Shown here piece by piece: positions 18,402 through 27,935 of a stretch of 64,000 nucleotides of DNA. The notes under the pieces were generated by a model, which saw only the letters and a list, made by a program, of their open reading frames with translations, searched no databases and had not been told where the DNA came from. A program made the position numbers and the translations under genes. The first letter of the stretch is position 1, and every line of letters begins with the position of its first letter. The stretch is from Corynebacterium singulare (GTDB lineage Bacteria; Actinomycetota; Actinomycetes; Mycobacteriales; Mycobacteriaceae), in contig NZ_CP010827.1 of the NCBI RefSeq assembly GCF_000833575.1, positions 1,847,993 through 1,911,992 on the forward strand, written 5' to 3'.

Positions 18402-21400
18402 TCATCCGAGGATGCCGGCCCCCATCGTGGCCTTCAGGTCACCCATGAGGTTGCTGGAGCGCTCCACACGCAGGTGCTCGCCGAGGACCATCATGGTGGA
18501 CTCTTCGCCGTCGACAAGCGTGAGGTACACATCGGATTCGCCGCGGTTATTGACCAGCACCTGCTTGAGCTTGGCAATATTGTCCATCGTGCACTGGTCG
18601 GTGCGCATGGTCAGACGCAGTGGCAAGCCCGCTCCATTGCCGGGGCCCAGGTCAGGAACGCGAATATCGGAGCAGAAGAGCGACATGCGCTCATCTCGAA
18701 TCTTCACTTGGACCTTGGCCAAGATGATATTGTCCTCTGCAATCTGGGTCGCTACCAGCGAATACACCTGGTTAAACACGAGGATGTCCACCTGGGCTCC
18801 GTTGTGGTCTTCCATGCTCACGATGGCCCACGGCGAGCCATCACGCTTGGAGAAGCGCCTGTCGACGCCCGAGATGATGCCACCAATCACCAACTCTTGG
18901 CCATTGCCAACCTCACCGTTCAGAATCTTCGTAATCGGGGTATCGGTCTGCGCCTCAAGCGCTTCCTCAAAACCATCAAGTGGGTGGCCAGAGACATACA
19001 GACCCAGCATCTCGCGTTCGAGGGCGAGCTCGTGCTTGCGGTCCCAGTTCTCATCGGGGACGTCGATGGCAAAGGCAGATACCGACTCACCATTTTCCTC
19101 GCCCCCGCCGAAGCCGGCGAAGAGGTCAAACTGCCCCTTATCCGCTGCTTTCTTCGTGGTCTGGACGGAATCCACGGCATCCTCATGGATGAGCATCAGA
19201 CCCTTGCGGGGGTGTTCCAGGGAGTCGAACGCGCCGGCCTTGATGAGTGACTCCGTCACGCGCTTGGAACACGCAGCCAGCTCAATTTTGTCCAGGTAAT
19301 CGGAGAACGAGGTAAAGGCTCCTTTTTCCCGGCGGGTCTTCACGATGGAATCCACCACTTCCCCACCAACGTTGCGGATGGCACCCATGCCGAAGCGAAT
19401 ATCTTCTCCCACGGCCTGGAAAGTTTCAACGGACTCGTTAACATCCGGTGAAAGAACGCGAATACCTAGATGGCGGCAGTCTGCGAGGTAGATGGCGGAC
19501 TTGTCCTTCTTATCGCCCACGGAGGTCAACAGTGCAGCCATGTATTCCGGCGCGTAGTAGGCCTTGAGGTACGCCGTCCAGAATGACACCAAACCATAGC
19601 CTGCGGCGTGGGACTTGTTAAACGCGTAGGACGCGAAGGGCTCAATCGTGCCCCACAGCGCATCCATGGCTTCCTTGGAATAGCCATTATCCTGCATGCC
19701 GCCCCAGAACTTGTCGTACTGCTGCGCCAGAACTTCCGGCTTCTTCTTACCCATCGCCTTGCGGAAGCCGTCTGCCTCGCCAGCGGTGTAGTTGGCCACC
19801 TTCTGCGAGATACGCATGATCTGCTCCTGGTACACGATGAGGCCGTAGGTCTCATCGAGGATCTCTCGCAGCGGTTCCTCCAGTTCCGGGTGAATCGGAG
19901 TGATTTCCTTGCGCCCGTTCTTGCGGTCGGCGTAATCCCAGTGAGCGTTCACACCCATCGGGCCGGGGCGGTACAGCGCCAGTGACGCGACGATATCCTT
20001 GAAGCCCGTCGGCTTCATGCGCTTGAGCAGCTCCTGCATACCGCCGGAGTCCAGCTGGAACACGCCGAGGGTATCGCCACGCGAGAGCAGGTCATACACC
20101 TTGGAGACCTTCGGGTCATCGGCGTGTAGATCCTCGAGGCCGATTTCCTCACCGCGGTTCTTCTTGATGTTTTCCAGGCAGTCACCAATCACGGTGAGGT
20201 TGCGCAAGCCCAGGAAGTCCATCTTCAGCAGGCCAATGGCCTCACAGGCGGGGTAATCCCAGCCGGTGATGTAGGCGCCGTCGGCTGGGCGCTTCCACAT
20301 AGGAATGTGGTCCATCAGACGGACCGAGGCCATAATCACCGCACAGGCATGGACACCTGCCTGACGAACAACGCCCTCAAGACCGCGCGCGGTCTCATAA
20401 ATCTTCTTGACGTCTGGGTCGGTCTCAATCATCTGACGGACCTCGGTAGCCTCAGAGTAGCGCGCGTGATCCGGGTCCATGATGCCGGCGAGCGGGATAT
20501 CCTTCGCCATGATAGCGGGCGGCAGTGCACCGTTAATACGGTCCGCCATCTGGAATCCAGGCTGGCCAAAGTGCACCTTCGCGGAGTCTTTAATAGCCTG
20601 CTTGGTCTTCACCGTGCCGAAGGTAATCACCTGCGCGACCTTGTCCTCGCCCCAGCGGTCAGCAGCATAGGTGATCATCTCGCCGCGACGGCGATCGTCG
20701 AAGTCGATATCGATATCGGGTGCGGACGGGCGTTCTGGGTTCAAGAATCGCTCGAAGAGAAGGCCATGCTCGATGGGGTCAATGTTGGTGATCGTCAACG
20801 CGTAGGCCACGAGCGCACCTGCCGCCGAACCACGGCCCGGGCCGACGCGAATACCAATGGAGCGGGCGTGTTTGATGAGCTCAGCCACGATAAGGAAGTA
20901 GGACGGGTAGCCCTTCATGTCGATGACGCTAATCTCATACTCGGCGCGGTCGATGTATTCCTGTGGAACGTCGCCCCCGTTAAAGCGGTCCTTCAAGCCC
21001 TCCATGACCTCGTGGGTCAGCCACGAAGTTGGGGTGTGGCCTTCGGGGACGTCCGCAATCGGCATGCGGTCATGGGTATGCTCCTCCCAAATCGCGCCGT
21101 AGTCTTGAACGCGCTCCGCAATCCACAAGGTGTTATCGCAGGCTTCCGGAACCATGTGGTCCCACAGCTCGCGCATTTGTGCTGCGGACTTGATGTAGTA
21201 ACCGGTGCCGTCGAATTTGAAACGGTCCGGGTCCATGAAGGTCTTGCCGGTCTGCACACACAGCATGGCCTCGTGGGACGGCGCCTGGGATTCCAGCACG
21301 TAGTGGCAGTCATTGGTCACCAGCGGCGGCAGATCCAGCTTGCGGCCGATTTCGAGCAGGCCGTCACGCGTGCGCTTCTCGATGTCCAGCCCATGATCCA

Positions 21401-21977
21401 TAAGCTCCAAGAAGAAGTTGTCCTTGCCGTAGATGTCCTGCCACATCGCCGCGGCTTCGAGGGCCTCGTTGAACTGACCCAGGCGCAAGCGAGTCTGAAC
21501 ATCACCAGATGGACAGCCGGTGGTGGCGATGATGCCCTCGGCATGCTCTGCAATCAGCTCCGCGTCCATACGCGGCCACTTACCCAGCTGGCCCTCATAG
21601 GACGCCAACGAGGAGAGCTTGAACAGGTTGCGCAGGCCAGTCTCATTTTCCGCCACCATAGTTTGGTGCAGGTAGGCGCCTGACGCCGAGACATCATCGC
21701 GCTTCTGATCCGGGGTTCCCCACAGCACGCGCTTCTTGTTGAAACGCGACTCCGGCGCCAAGTAGGCCTCGATACCAATGATGGGTTTGACGCCCGCGCT
21801 AGTCATTCTCTGATAGAAGGCATTCGAGCCGTACATGTTGCCGTGGTCCGTCATGCCGACGGCGGGCATGCCTTGGCGGACCACTTCATCCGCCAACATA
21901 TCCACCTTGGCCATGCCGTCGAGCATGGAAAACTCGGTGTGGTTGTGCAGGTGGACGAAGGAGGAGTTTTTGGCCAT
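18402..21977 (-). CDS. dnaE1: DNA polymerase III alpha subunit DnaE1
   Basis: The replicative polymerase, 1191 residues. The order of domains is: PHP domain (residues 7-290, with [13 protein letters not shown] and MTDHGNMYG; in mycobacteria this domain is the proofreading nuclease), palm with the catalytic aspartates in [13 protein letters not shown], thumb and fingers, the [17 protein letters not shown] and YQEQIMRIS blocks, a helix-hairpin-helix region (about 850-930) and an OB fold (about 1010-1090, [18 protein letters not shown]). The length and full motif set mark DnaE1 rather than the mutasome enzyme DnaE2. It is monocistronic by spacing, with 61 bp to the divergent RarD gene. Confidence 0.97.
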   Translation of the reverse strand: MAKNSSFVHLHNHTEFSMLDGMAKVDMLADEVVRQGMPAVGMTDHGNMYGSNAFYQRMTSAGVKPIIGIEAYLAPESRFNKKRVLWGTPDQKRDDVSASGAYLHQTMVAENETGLRNLFKLSSLASYEGQLGKWPRMDAELIAEHAEGIIATTGCPSGDVQTRLRLGQFNEALEAAAMWQDIYGKDNFFLELMDHGLDIEKRTRDGLLEIGRKLDLPPLVTNDCHYVLESQAPSHEAMLCVQTGKTFMDPDRFKFDGTGYYIKSAAQMRELWDHMVPEACDNTLWIAERVQDYGAIWEEHTHDRMPIADVPEGHTPTSWLTHEVMEGLKDRFNGGDVPQEYIDRAEYEISVIDMKGYPSYFLIVAELIKHARSIGIRVGPGRGSAAGALVAYALTITNIDPIEHGLLFERFLNPERPSAPDIDIDFDDRRRGEMITYAADRWGEDKVAQVITFGTVKTKQAIKDSAKVHFGQPGFQMADRINGALPPAIMAKDIPLAGIMDPDHARYSEATEVRQMIETDPDVKKIYETARGLEGVVRQAGVHACAVIMASVRLMDHIPMWKRPADGAYITGWDYPACEAIGLLKMDFLGLRNLTVIGDCLENIKKNRGEEIGLEDLHADDPKVSKVYDLLSRGDTLGVFQLDSGGMQELLKRMKPTGFKDIVASLALYRPGPMGVNAHWDYADRKNGRKEITPIHPELEEPLREILDETYGLIVYQEQIMRISQKVANYTAGEADGFRKAMGKKKPEVLAQQYDKFWGGMQDNGYSKEAMDALWGTIEPFASYAFNKSHAAGYGLVSFWTAYLKAYYAPEYMAALLTSVGDKKDKSAIYLADCRHLGIRVLSPDVNESVETFQAVGEDIRFGMGAIRNVGGEVVDSIVKTRREKGAFTSFSDYLDKIELAACSKRVTESLIKAGAFDSLEHPRKGLMLIHEDAVDSVQTTKKAADKGQFDLFAGFGGGEENGESVSAFAIDVPDENWDRKHELALEREMLGLYVSGHPLDGFEEALEAQTDTPITKILNGEVGNGQELVIGGIISGVDRRFSKRDGSPWAIVSMEDHNGAQVDILVFNQVYSLVATQIAEDNIILAKVQVKIRDERMSLFCSDIRVPDLGPGNGAGLPLRLTMRTDQCTMDNIAKLKQVLVNNRGESDVYLTLVDGEESTMMVLGEHLRVERSSNLMGDLKATMGAGILG

Positions 21978-22041
21978 GCGGTCATCTTAGCGGGGCCGTC
22001 AAACTTCCTGGATTACTCAACATCCTGTACATTTTTCTGTG

Positions 22042-22938
22042 ATGTTCTACACTATCGCCGCCTATCTCATGTGGGGCTTCTTTCCGGCTTTCTTCCCCCT
22101 GCTGCGCCCCGCCAGCCCATTCGAAATCCTTGCTCACCGCATCGTGTGGACTGCGGTGCTCGTGACCCTCATGTTGGTGGTGACGGGCGGCTGGCGTGAG
22201 CTCAAGGCGATGAGCCTGCGCACGTGGGGCTGGATGCTGGGCTGCGGTATCACCATCACTATCAACTGGGGCACCTATGTCATCGCCGTCAATAGTGACC
22301 ACGTGGCGGACGCCGCTTTAGGCTATTTCATCAACCCCCTCGTTTCGGTGGCCTTGGGCATCGTTGTCCTCAAAGAGACGCTCACTAAGGCACAGGTGGC
22401 GTCGGTCAGCATTGCGTTTGCGGCGGTGCTATGGCTGACGTTCATGACCGGCCAGGCACCGTATTATTCACTGGCGCTGGCTTTTAGTTTCGCGCTGTAT
22501 GGTCTGCTTAAGAAGCAGATTACGGTGTCCTCGATGGGGTCTGTAGCCGCAGAAACGATTGTTATGTTGCCTTTTGCCCTCATGTACTTGGGCTACTTGC
22601 AGGCCCAAGGCGAGTCCACATTCACCAGCGAGGGTCCTGGGCACAGTGCTCTCCTGGTGACGTCCGGCCTCGTCACGGCCCTACCGCTGCTGTGCTTCGC
22701 ACAAGGAGCTAAGCACCTTCGTCTTTCTACGTTGGGCATGCTGCAGTACATGACGCCCATCATGCAGATGTTGTGGGCAGTGTTCGTGACCCAGGAGCAC
22801 ATGCCAACCGAGCGCTGGATCGGCTTCATCATCATCTGGGTGGCGGTCATCATTTACCTGGCGGATTTGGTGCGTATGGGCCGCGCTTCTCGACGCCACG
22901 CCCGCCTCCACCCCGCCCCGGATCAGACACCGAGCTAG
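22042..22938 (+). CDS. rarD: RarD-type EamA family transporter
   Basis: A drug/metabolite transporter superfamily protein of about 298 residues with ten hydrophobic segments in two EamA repeats (about residues 1-135 and 145-280). The opening YTIAAYLMWGFFPAFFPLL and AHRIVWTAVLVTLML match RarD, as do NWGTYVIAVNSDHVADAALGYFINPLVSV and PLLCFAQGAKHLRLSTLGMLQYMTPIMQ. The substrate is unknown; the E. coli name comes from a chloramphenicol-sensitivity phenotype. GTG 22039 is one codon further upstream and also possible. The stop overlaps the convergent small gene by 4 bp. Confidence 0.9.
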   Translation: MFYTIAAYLMWGFFPAFFPLLRPASPFEILAHRIVWTAVLVTLMLVVTGGWRELKAMSLRTWGWMLGCGITITINWGTYVIAVNSDHVADAALGYFINPLVSVALGIVVLKETLTKAQVASVSIAFAAVLWLTFMTGQAPYYSLALAFSFALYGLLKKQITVSSMGSVAAETIVMLPFALMYLGYLQAQGESTFTSEGPGHSALLVTSGLVTALPLLCFAQGAKHLRLSTLGMLQYMTPIMQMLWAVFVTQEHMPTERWIGFIIIWVAVIIYLADLVRMGRASRRHARLHPAPDQTPS

Positions 22939-23207
22939 GAACGGCGGCGAAGCTCGTCGCGGGCCTGCTTGGCACGCTTTCGCTTGGCGGCCTCCTCATC
23001 GGCATTGAGCGCCCAGCGCGGCATGAGTACCGCCATGGCAATGCAGTAGAGTGCAACGACAACCATGATGCCCAGCGTCAATCCATCCGTGCCAAGGATG
23101 GCTAGTGCGATAGCGGCGAGAACTGTGATGATTGCTCCTGCCCACACCATAATGTAAGCGAAGCGGTAATTGGCAGGCCACGTAGCGGTCTGAGGGACAA
23201 GGCGCAT
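22935..23207 (-). CDS. Small two-helix membrane protein
   Basis: A 90-residue protein with two hydrophobic segments (about residues 17-37 and 42-62) and a strongly basic C-terminal tail (DEEAAKRKRAKQARDELRRRS), probably cytoplasmic. It resembles the short actinobacterial proteins of the DUF3099 kind, but I am not certain of the family. It follows the next gene by 9 bp on the same strand and probably ends the lspA-led transcript. Confidence 0.6.
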   Translation of the reverse strand: MRLVPQTATWPANYRFAYIMVWAGAIITVLAAIALAILGTDGLTLGIMVVVALYCIAMAVLMPRWALNADEEAAKRKRAKQARDELRRRS

Positions 23208-23216
23208 GGTTAGCTC

Positions 23217-23816
23217 TTAAGGTTTCGCGGTCTGGTGGACGTTGGACGGTGGGCGGACTCCGAAGGAGCCCCAGGGGGCGTCGGCAGGCGCGGCCTCCAC
23301 AGTCGCCACACGGGGATCTGCGGCGAGCGCACGCAGCTCCGCACCGCTGGAATATACCACCGCAGCATCCACGGTGGTGGGGGCATCCTCGCCGATATCG
23401 CGGGCGCGGTCTGCCACGCGGTGAAGCACAGTATCGATGACATCGGAACGGTCCTTGCCCGCAGTAGGCTCCGGGACGACCACGGGGGCTGCCAAGCCGA
23501 TAACGATGGCGTTCATGCGCTGAACAGGGCTCAGGAGGTCAGCGGTTTCCTTGGGGGTAAGTGCGTCATTAAACCCCACCAGCGCGTACGTCGGCTCGTC
23601 GGCCTGCGCCAGTGATTCCTCGGCACGCTCACGGTACTCGGCGGCGCTTTCTGCGCCATCTGGTCCCAGCTGATCGCCCTGCAGCGCGGTACTCGGTTGG
23701 GTACCGAACACACCAAACGCAAGCACCACGGCACAGGCCGCCACGGCCAGCAGCACGAGGGCAGCGATGCGCCGCCGCCAATAGATGCGTTCGCTTGGGA
23801 CTCGCCGGCTCGTCAT
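23217..23816 (-). CDS. Membrane-anchored hypothetical protein
   Basis: A 199-residue protein with a basic cytoplasmic N-terminus ([16 protein letters not shown]), one transmembrane segment (about residues 17-40) and an extracytoplasmic domain of about 150 residues. The domain contains alternating helix and strand stretches ([40 protein letters not shown]) and no cysteine. It starts with a 4-bp overlap on the pseudouridine synthase stop, so translation is probably coupled. No function recognised. Confidence 0.6.
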   Translation of the reverse strand: MTSRRVPSERIYWRRRIAALVLLAVAACAVVLAFGVFGTQPSTALQGDQLGPDGAESAAEYRERAEESLAQADEPTYALVGFNDALTPKETADLLSPVQRMNAIVIGLAAPVVVPEPTAGKDRSDVIDTVLHRVADRARDIGEDAPTTVDAAVVYSSGAELRALAADPRVATVEAAPADAPWGSFGVRPPSNVHQTAKP

Positions 23817-24736
23817 CCGCGCAGAACCTCAACTGCATGTTCAAGGTCCTCCGGGTACGGGGCCGTGCACTCGAACCACTTACCGGTGCCCGGGTGAGTA
23901 AAGCCCAAGGTGACCGCATGCAGCCACTGGCGGATAAGCCCCACCCGTTTGGCTAGGTTCGGATCACAGCCATACATCGGATCACCGACGCACGGGTGCC
24001 CAGTGGCAGACATGTGGACGCGAATCTGGTGCGTACGGCCGGTCTCCAAGTGGACTTCGAGGAGGCTGGCTTCGCGGAAAGCCTCGAGCAGCGTGTAGTG
24101 CGTCACCGCCGGCTTGCCGTCATCGACCACCGCGAACTTCCAGCCCGCCGACGGATGGCGCCCAATCGGGGCATCAATAGTGCCAACGATGGGATCCGGC
24201 AGACCTTGGACCACCGCGTGGTAGGTCTTTTCCACGGTGCGTTCGCGAAAGGCCGTCTTGAGCTGGGAATAGGCACGTTCGCTGGCTGCCACAACCATGA
24301 CGCCAGACGTTCCCACGTCGAGGCGGTGGACAATGCCTTTGCGTTCGGTAGGGCCGGCGTCGGCAAGCGCATAGCCCGCCGCCCGCAACCCACCAATCAC
24401 GGTGGGGCCGTCCCAGCCCAACGTGGGGTGTGCGGCCACGCCCACCGGTTTGTACACACAGATGATGTCCTCATCCGAGTAGAGGACATCCATCCCCTCA
24501 ACCAGCTCTTCCTTCGGAACGAGGGGCTCGTCCGGAGCGGGCATCATGACATCCACCCACCCCCCGGCAGTGAGCCTCTCGGACTTGCCTACAGCGACGC
24601 CGTCGATCTCTACGTCCCCCGCCGCGCACAGCTCCGCCACCTTTGCCCGAGACAGCCCAAGAAGCTTGGCCAGGGCCGCATCAGCGCGCATGCCCTCCAA
24701 ACCTTCGGGTACTGGCAACCTACGACTCTCACGCAT
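23813..24736 (-). CDS. RluA-family 23S rRNA/tRNA pseudouridine synthase
   Basis: A 307-residue RNA-modifying enzyme that isomerises uridine to pseudouridine. An N-terminal S4 domain (residues 10-70, [19 protein letters not shown]) precedes the catalytic domain with [14 protein letters not shown], holding the catalytic Asp, and the later [11 protein letters not shown] block. The length and layout fit RluD-like proteins. I start it at ATG 24736, where the S4 domain begins; the frame is open further upstream only because it runs across lspA. The gene overlaps the lspA stop by 8 bp, the usual lspA-rlu pairing in bacteria. Confidence 0.92.
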   Translation of the reverse strand: MRESRRLPVPEGLEGMRADAALAKLLGLSRAKVAELCAAGDVEIDGVAVGKSERLTAGGWVDVMMPAPDEPLVPKEELVEGMDVLYSDEDIICVYKPVGVAAHPTLGWDGPTVIGGLRAAGYALADAGPTERKGIVHRLDVGTSGVMVVAASERAYSQLKTAFRERTVEKTYHAVVQGLPDPIVGTIDAPIGRHPSAGWKFAVVDDGKPAVTHYTLLEAFREASLLEVHLETGRTHQIRVHMSATGHPCVGDPMYGCDPNLAKRVGLIRQWLHAVTLGFTHPGTGKWFECTAPYPEDLEHAVEVLRG

Positions 24737-25232
24737 CAGATTCCTGCGCCTCCTTCCGCTCGGCCCGGAGCATCCCGATAATAAAGACAACGACCCCACA
24801 CGTAATCGACGCATCCGCAATGTTAAAGACGGCGAAGTTACCCACGGAGATGTAATCCACCACGTGCCCAAACCAGAAGCCGGGCTCGCGGAAGAGCCGG
24901 TCCATGAGGTTGCCCAGGGCTCCGCCGCCAATCATGGCCAAACCCACGGCCTGCCAAGAATCATGGAGCCGAGGAGCAGCAATGGCGACGCCGATAACGA
25001 AAACCAACTGGATGGTGGTAAACAGCCACGTGGAGCCCTCGCCGCCCATAGAGAAGGCCGCGCCGGGATTGAAGAGGAGGTACAACCGGAACCAGTTGCC
25101 AATCACCGGCATCGCTTCACCCTCGGTGAGGATCGACAGCATGAGCTGCTTGACTGCTTGGTCGACGGCGGCCACGCCGAGCACCACCGCGGCCATTGTT
25201 CCGATATAACTCCTTGCTTTCACCCGTTCCAT
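24729..25232 (-). CDS. lspA: Lipoprotein signal peptidase LspA
   Basis: LspA cleaves the signal peptide of diacylglyceryl-modified prolipoproteins at the outer face of the membrane. The 167-residue protein has four hydrophobic segments (about 12-28, 67-85, 92-110, 134-155) and both catalytic aspartates, in [11 protein letters not shown] and FNIADASIT. The NPGAAFS motif is also present. Its clients in this window would be the lipoproteins at 4.4, 25.3, 26.3 and 30.5 kb. It leads an operon with the pseudouridine synthase and two small membrane genes. Confidence 0.95.
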   Translation of the reverse strand: MERVKARSYIGTMAAVVLGVAAVDQAVKQLMLSILTEGEAMPVIGNWFRLYLLFNPGAAFSMGGEGSTWLFTTIQLVFVIGVAIAAPRLHDSWQAVGLAMIGGGALGNLMDRLFREPGFWFGHVVDYISVGNFAVFNIADASITCGVVVFIIGMLRAERKEAQESDA

Positions 25233-25264
25233 TCTAAACAGCCTGATCCGGTAATTTGGAATGC

Positions 25265-26212
25265 GTGTTTCGTGTGAGAGTCCTAGCAGTCCTGTCCGCC
25301 GCCACCTTGGGAGTAACCGGCGCGCTCGCTGGCTGTACCTATTCCCAGCCGGCCAAGCCTGTGGAGGAGCCCGTGGGCTTGCCCCTCGATGCCCCGCGCG
25401 TTACCATCCTCTCCCCCGGTGATGGTGCCGGCCGTGTGCTGGCGTACCAGGATCTCGACTCCGAGCAGTCCCTGACCTACACGGTGGCCACTGGCTTCAA
25501 CCAGGACTTGCGCAAGGACGGCAGCGAAGGCTCCTCACCTGAGGCCACCGACGAGGTCACTCTCCCGCTGCAAGCCTCCGTGGAGGCTGCGACCGAGAAC
25601 GTCGAGGGACAGGTGCCGGCGAGCCGCAATGCTTTTGTCACCGTGGGCAAGCCGGAAGCCGCACACGCTGATGTGGCGTCGGCCGAAGGTTTCCAGTTTG
25701 GCTGGCGCGGCACCGATACCGGGCAGATGAATTCACTGCGCCTAGCCGCCCCACAGGCCGCCACCGATGAGGCTCGCAGCACGGTAGAGCGCGCAATTAC
25801 CAGCCTCACCTCCCTGCCTATCGTCTTCCCCGACGAGGAGATTGGCCGCGGTGCGCAATGGACCGTGGAGTCTCGTGTCACCGGTGAATCGACCTTGCTG
25901 CAGACCACGACGTACACCTTGAACAAACTCGAGGGTGATGTCGCTACCCTCGATGTATCCGTGGAGCAGCGCCCGTCCCTGGGCGCCCTGTCCTTCGACA
26001 GCGCCGATGCCCCCGCCGAGCTTCACGGCAAGGAGCTCAAGGTCCTCGACTCATCAACCACATCCGAGGGCACCGTCACTGTTGATCTCTCCAAGCCCTT
26101 GCCCACGGCTGGCGCCGTCTCCATCACCACCCTCATCTCCTACGGCTCCGAGGGCTCGGACCTCCGCGTCATGCAGTCCAACGCAACTGAAATGGAGTTC
26201 CGCACCGACTAA
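25265..26212 (+). CDS. Secreted lipoprotein, DUF6263-like
   Basis: A lipoprotein of about 315 residues. A short basic N-terminus and hydrophobic core lead to the lipobox LAGC. The mature part is beta-rich, with Thr- and Ser-rich strands (TYTVATGFNQDLR, TLLQTTTYTLNKLEGDVATLDVSV, EGTVTVDLSKPLP), as in the DUF6263 group. Three starts are in frame: TTG 25256, GTG 25265 and GTG 25274. All give a working signal peptide and none has a clear ribosome site apart from GGAA at 25258, so the start is uncertain. The gene is divergent from lspA and ends at a hairpin. Function unknown. Confidence 0.7.
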   Translation: MFRVRVLAVLSAATLGVTGALAGCTYSQPAKPVEEPVGLPLDAPRVTILSPGDGAGRVLAYQDLDSEQSLTYTVATGFNQDLRKDGSEGSSPEATDEVTLPLQASVEAATENVEGQVPASRNAFVTVGKPEAAHADVASAEGFQFGWRGTDTGQMNSLRLAAPQAATDEARSTVERAITSLTSLPIVFPDEEIGRGAQWTVESRVTGESTLLQTTTYTLNKLEGDVATLDVSVEQRPSLGALSFDSADAPAELHGKELKVLDSSTTSEGTVTVDLSKPLPTAGAVSITTLISYGSEGSDLRVMQSNATEMEFRTD

Positions 26213-26227
26213 GAGCACGCAGAAACA

Positions 26228-26264
26228 CCCGCACTCCCCCGGTTCGAAGCCAGGGGGATGCGGG
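26228..26264. terminator. Bidirectional hairpin between convergent lipoprotein genes
   Basis: CCCGCACTCCCCC (26228-26240) pairs with GGGGGATGCGGG (26253-26264), a 12-bp stem with one bulged base and a 12-base loop. It lies between the stops of two convergent lipoprotein genes (26212 and 26295). Confidence 0.7.
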
Positions 26265-26294
26265 CGTACGTAAATGTGTGGGTAGCGAACTAGA

Positions 26295-26891
26295 TTACTG
26301 CGCGGGGGCTTCTGCGCCGCCCTCTGCGGGCATCTCGCCTTCGGCGCCGCCACCGGCAGGCGCATCAACAACAGAGTCAGCACACATCTCCGGAACTTCC
26401 TCTGGCGGCACGATGTTGGTCACTAGGACACACGCCCAAGTCTTGGACAGCTTCCAAGTGCCGCCCTCGTTGATGAACTCCACCTGGTCGGCAGTCTGCT
26501 GCTGGCCGTCCGGGGTGTTGATATGGACGGTAGCCAGAGCGGAATCCGGCACAAGGCCCGGAATGACTGGGGCAACAACCTCGAAGGTGGCACCGGATTC
26601 AGCCTGGGACTGGGACATGACGTCGAAAAGCTCCGGCGCGGTCTCACTGCCTTGCACCAGCTGAATCTTCTCCTCCTGCGGCACGTTCGGGTCAGAGGCC
26701 TTGGTCAGGATCTCGTTGAGTTCCTCCACGGACGGCATCTCGGTGGAGACGACCTGGGATGCAGAGGTCTCGCCGGAAGGCTTGGCGGCGCTGCTGGTGT
26801 TGACCGCGTCATCGTCAGAGGACGAGCAGGCAGCCAGGGTGGTGGCGGCGCCTAGGGCCAGGGCTGCGACGCTCAGCTTGATGGATTTCAC
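26295..26891 (-). CDS. Lipoprotein with Mtb12-like domain
   Basis: A 198-residue lipoprotein with lipobox LAAC (Cys 22), a short Ser-rich linker, and a domain at about residues 50-155 that resembles the mycobacterial low-molecular-weight antigen MTB12/CFP-2: a helical opening (SVEELNEILTKASDPNVPQEEKIQLVQGSE) followed by strands with ALATVHINTPDGQ and VEFINEGGTWKLSKTWAC. Two cysteines (TWACVL and EMCADS) may pair. The C-terminal 30 residues are Gly/Ala/Glu/Pro-rich. The family is secreted and antigenic in mycobacteria, with no known reaction. Family link from pattern only. Confidence 0.75.
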   Translation of the reverse strand: MKSIKLSVAALALGAATTLAACSSSDDDAVNTSSAAKPSGETSASQVVSTEMPSVEELNEILTKASDPNVPQEEKIQLVQGSETAPELFDVMSQSQAESGATFEVVAPVIPGLVPDSALATVHINTPDGQQQTADQVEFINEGGTWKLSKTWACVLVTNIVPPEEVPEMCADSVVDAPAGGGAEGEMPAEGGAEAPAQ

Positions 26892-26996
26892 AGATACTCC
26901 TCACTAGGGGGTCGTGGTTAATCCCTTTCACTCTAGCGCTCACGAACATCACCCTGTGTTTCCCGCGCAGCGTTGCGCCTGAAGTACCCTGGTGGA

Positions 26997-27935
26997 ATGA
27001 CTTTTGCGCTCATCGCCACCGGCGGCACCATCGCCTGCACCACCGTCGAAGATGGCTCCCTCGTTCCCACCGTCAGCGGGCAACAGCTTGTAGAGTCCCT
27101 CGACGACTCACCTGCTGATGCACAGAGCTTCGACGTCATCGAATTTCGTCAGCTCGATTCAAGCTCTATCACCCTGGCGGATCTGGATGAACTCCTCGCT
27201 TGCGTGCAGTCCCAGCTTGCTCGTGACGAGATTGAGGGCGTTCTCATCACCCACGGCACCGATTCCATGGAAGAGACCGCGCTGGCGCTATCGCTTTTTG
27301 ATCTTGGTTCTGGGCCCATCGTTGTAACGGGCGCACAGCGCTCCTTCGATCATCCGCAGGGCGATGGTCCGCGTAACCTGCGCGATGCCCTCGAGCTCCT
27401 GCGCACCAAGAAATCAGGCGTGTGGGTTCAGTTTGGCGGGCGCACCATTGCCGGGCGCGGCGCACGCAAGTGGCACACATCCCACCTCAACGGTTTTGAA
27501 GAACTTCCGGTGGGCGAACCACTCCACGCACCCCTGCCCCTGGTGCCGCTCGCTCCCCACACCGTCTCCATCATCGCAGCGTATCCGGGTTCGGACGCTG
27601 CGCTTGTCGACGCCTCCCTTACCCACTCCTCCGGCCTCATCATTGAAGCCTTGGGCTCGGGCAACATGGGCGAAGAGATGGGCGCCGGCGTGGCCCGCGC
27701 CTTGGAGGCGGGGATTCCTGTTGTCATCAGCACCCGCACGCCCTATGGAAAGACCAAGCTGGCCTACGGAGGTGCCGGTGGCGGCGCCACTGTGGGCGAA
27801 CTGGGCGCGGTGGCCTCAGGCGCCTTCCGCGCTGGCCAGGCCCGCATCCTACTCGCCGCGGCGCTGGCCACCGGCACGCCCGTGGCCGACATTTTCGCCC
27901 AAGCCCCGGCCACCCGGACCTACACCGCTGACTAG
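26997..27935 (+). CDS. ansA: Type II-like L-asparaginase
   Basis: Hydrolyses L-asparagine to aspartate and ammonia. The 312-residue protein carries both threonine signatures: ALIATGGTIACT with the nucleophile Thr near the N-terminus, and LITHGTDSMEETA with the second Thr-Asp pair. There is no signal peptide, so it is cytosolic. I chose ATG 26997, which places the first motif six residues in, as is normal; the longer reading from 26973 adds an unlikely segment. The stop codon overlaps the dinB stop on the other strand by 4 bases (CTAG shared). Confidence 0.93.
   Translation: MTFALIATGGTIACTTVEDGSLVPTVSGQQLVESLDDSPADAQSFDVIEFRQLDSSSITLADLDELLACVQSQLARDEIEGVLITHGTDSMEETALALSLFDLGSGPIVVTGAQRSFDHPQGDGPRNLRDALELLRTKKSGVWVQFGGRTIAGRGARKWHTSHLNGFEELPVGEPLHAPLPLVPLAPHTVSIIAAYPGSDAALVDASLTHSSGLIIEALGSGNMGEEMGAGVARALEAGIPVVISTRTPYGKTKLAYGGAGGGATVGELGAVASGAFRAGQARILLAAALATGTPVADIFAQAPATRTYTAD

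Noticed and set aside
20307..21683. 458-codon plus-strand frame
   Set aside because: Antisense to dnaE1; long only because of the GC-rich codon pattern of the real gene.
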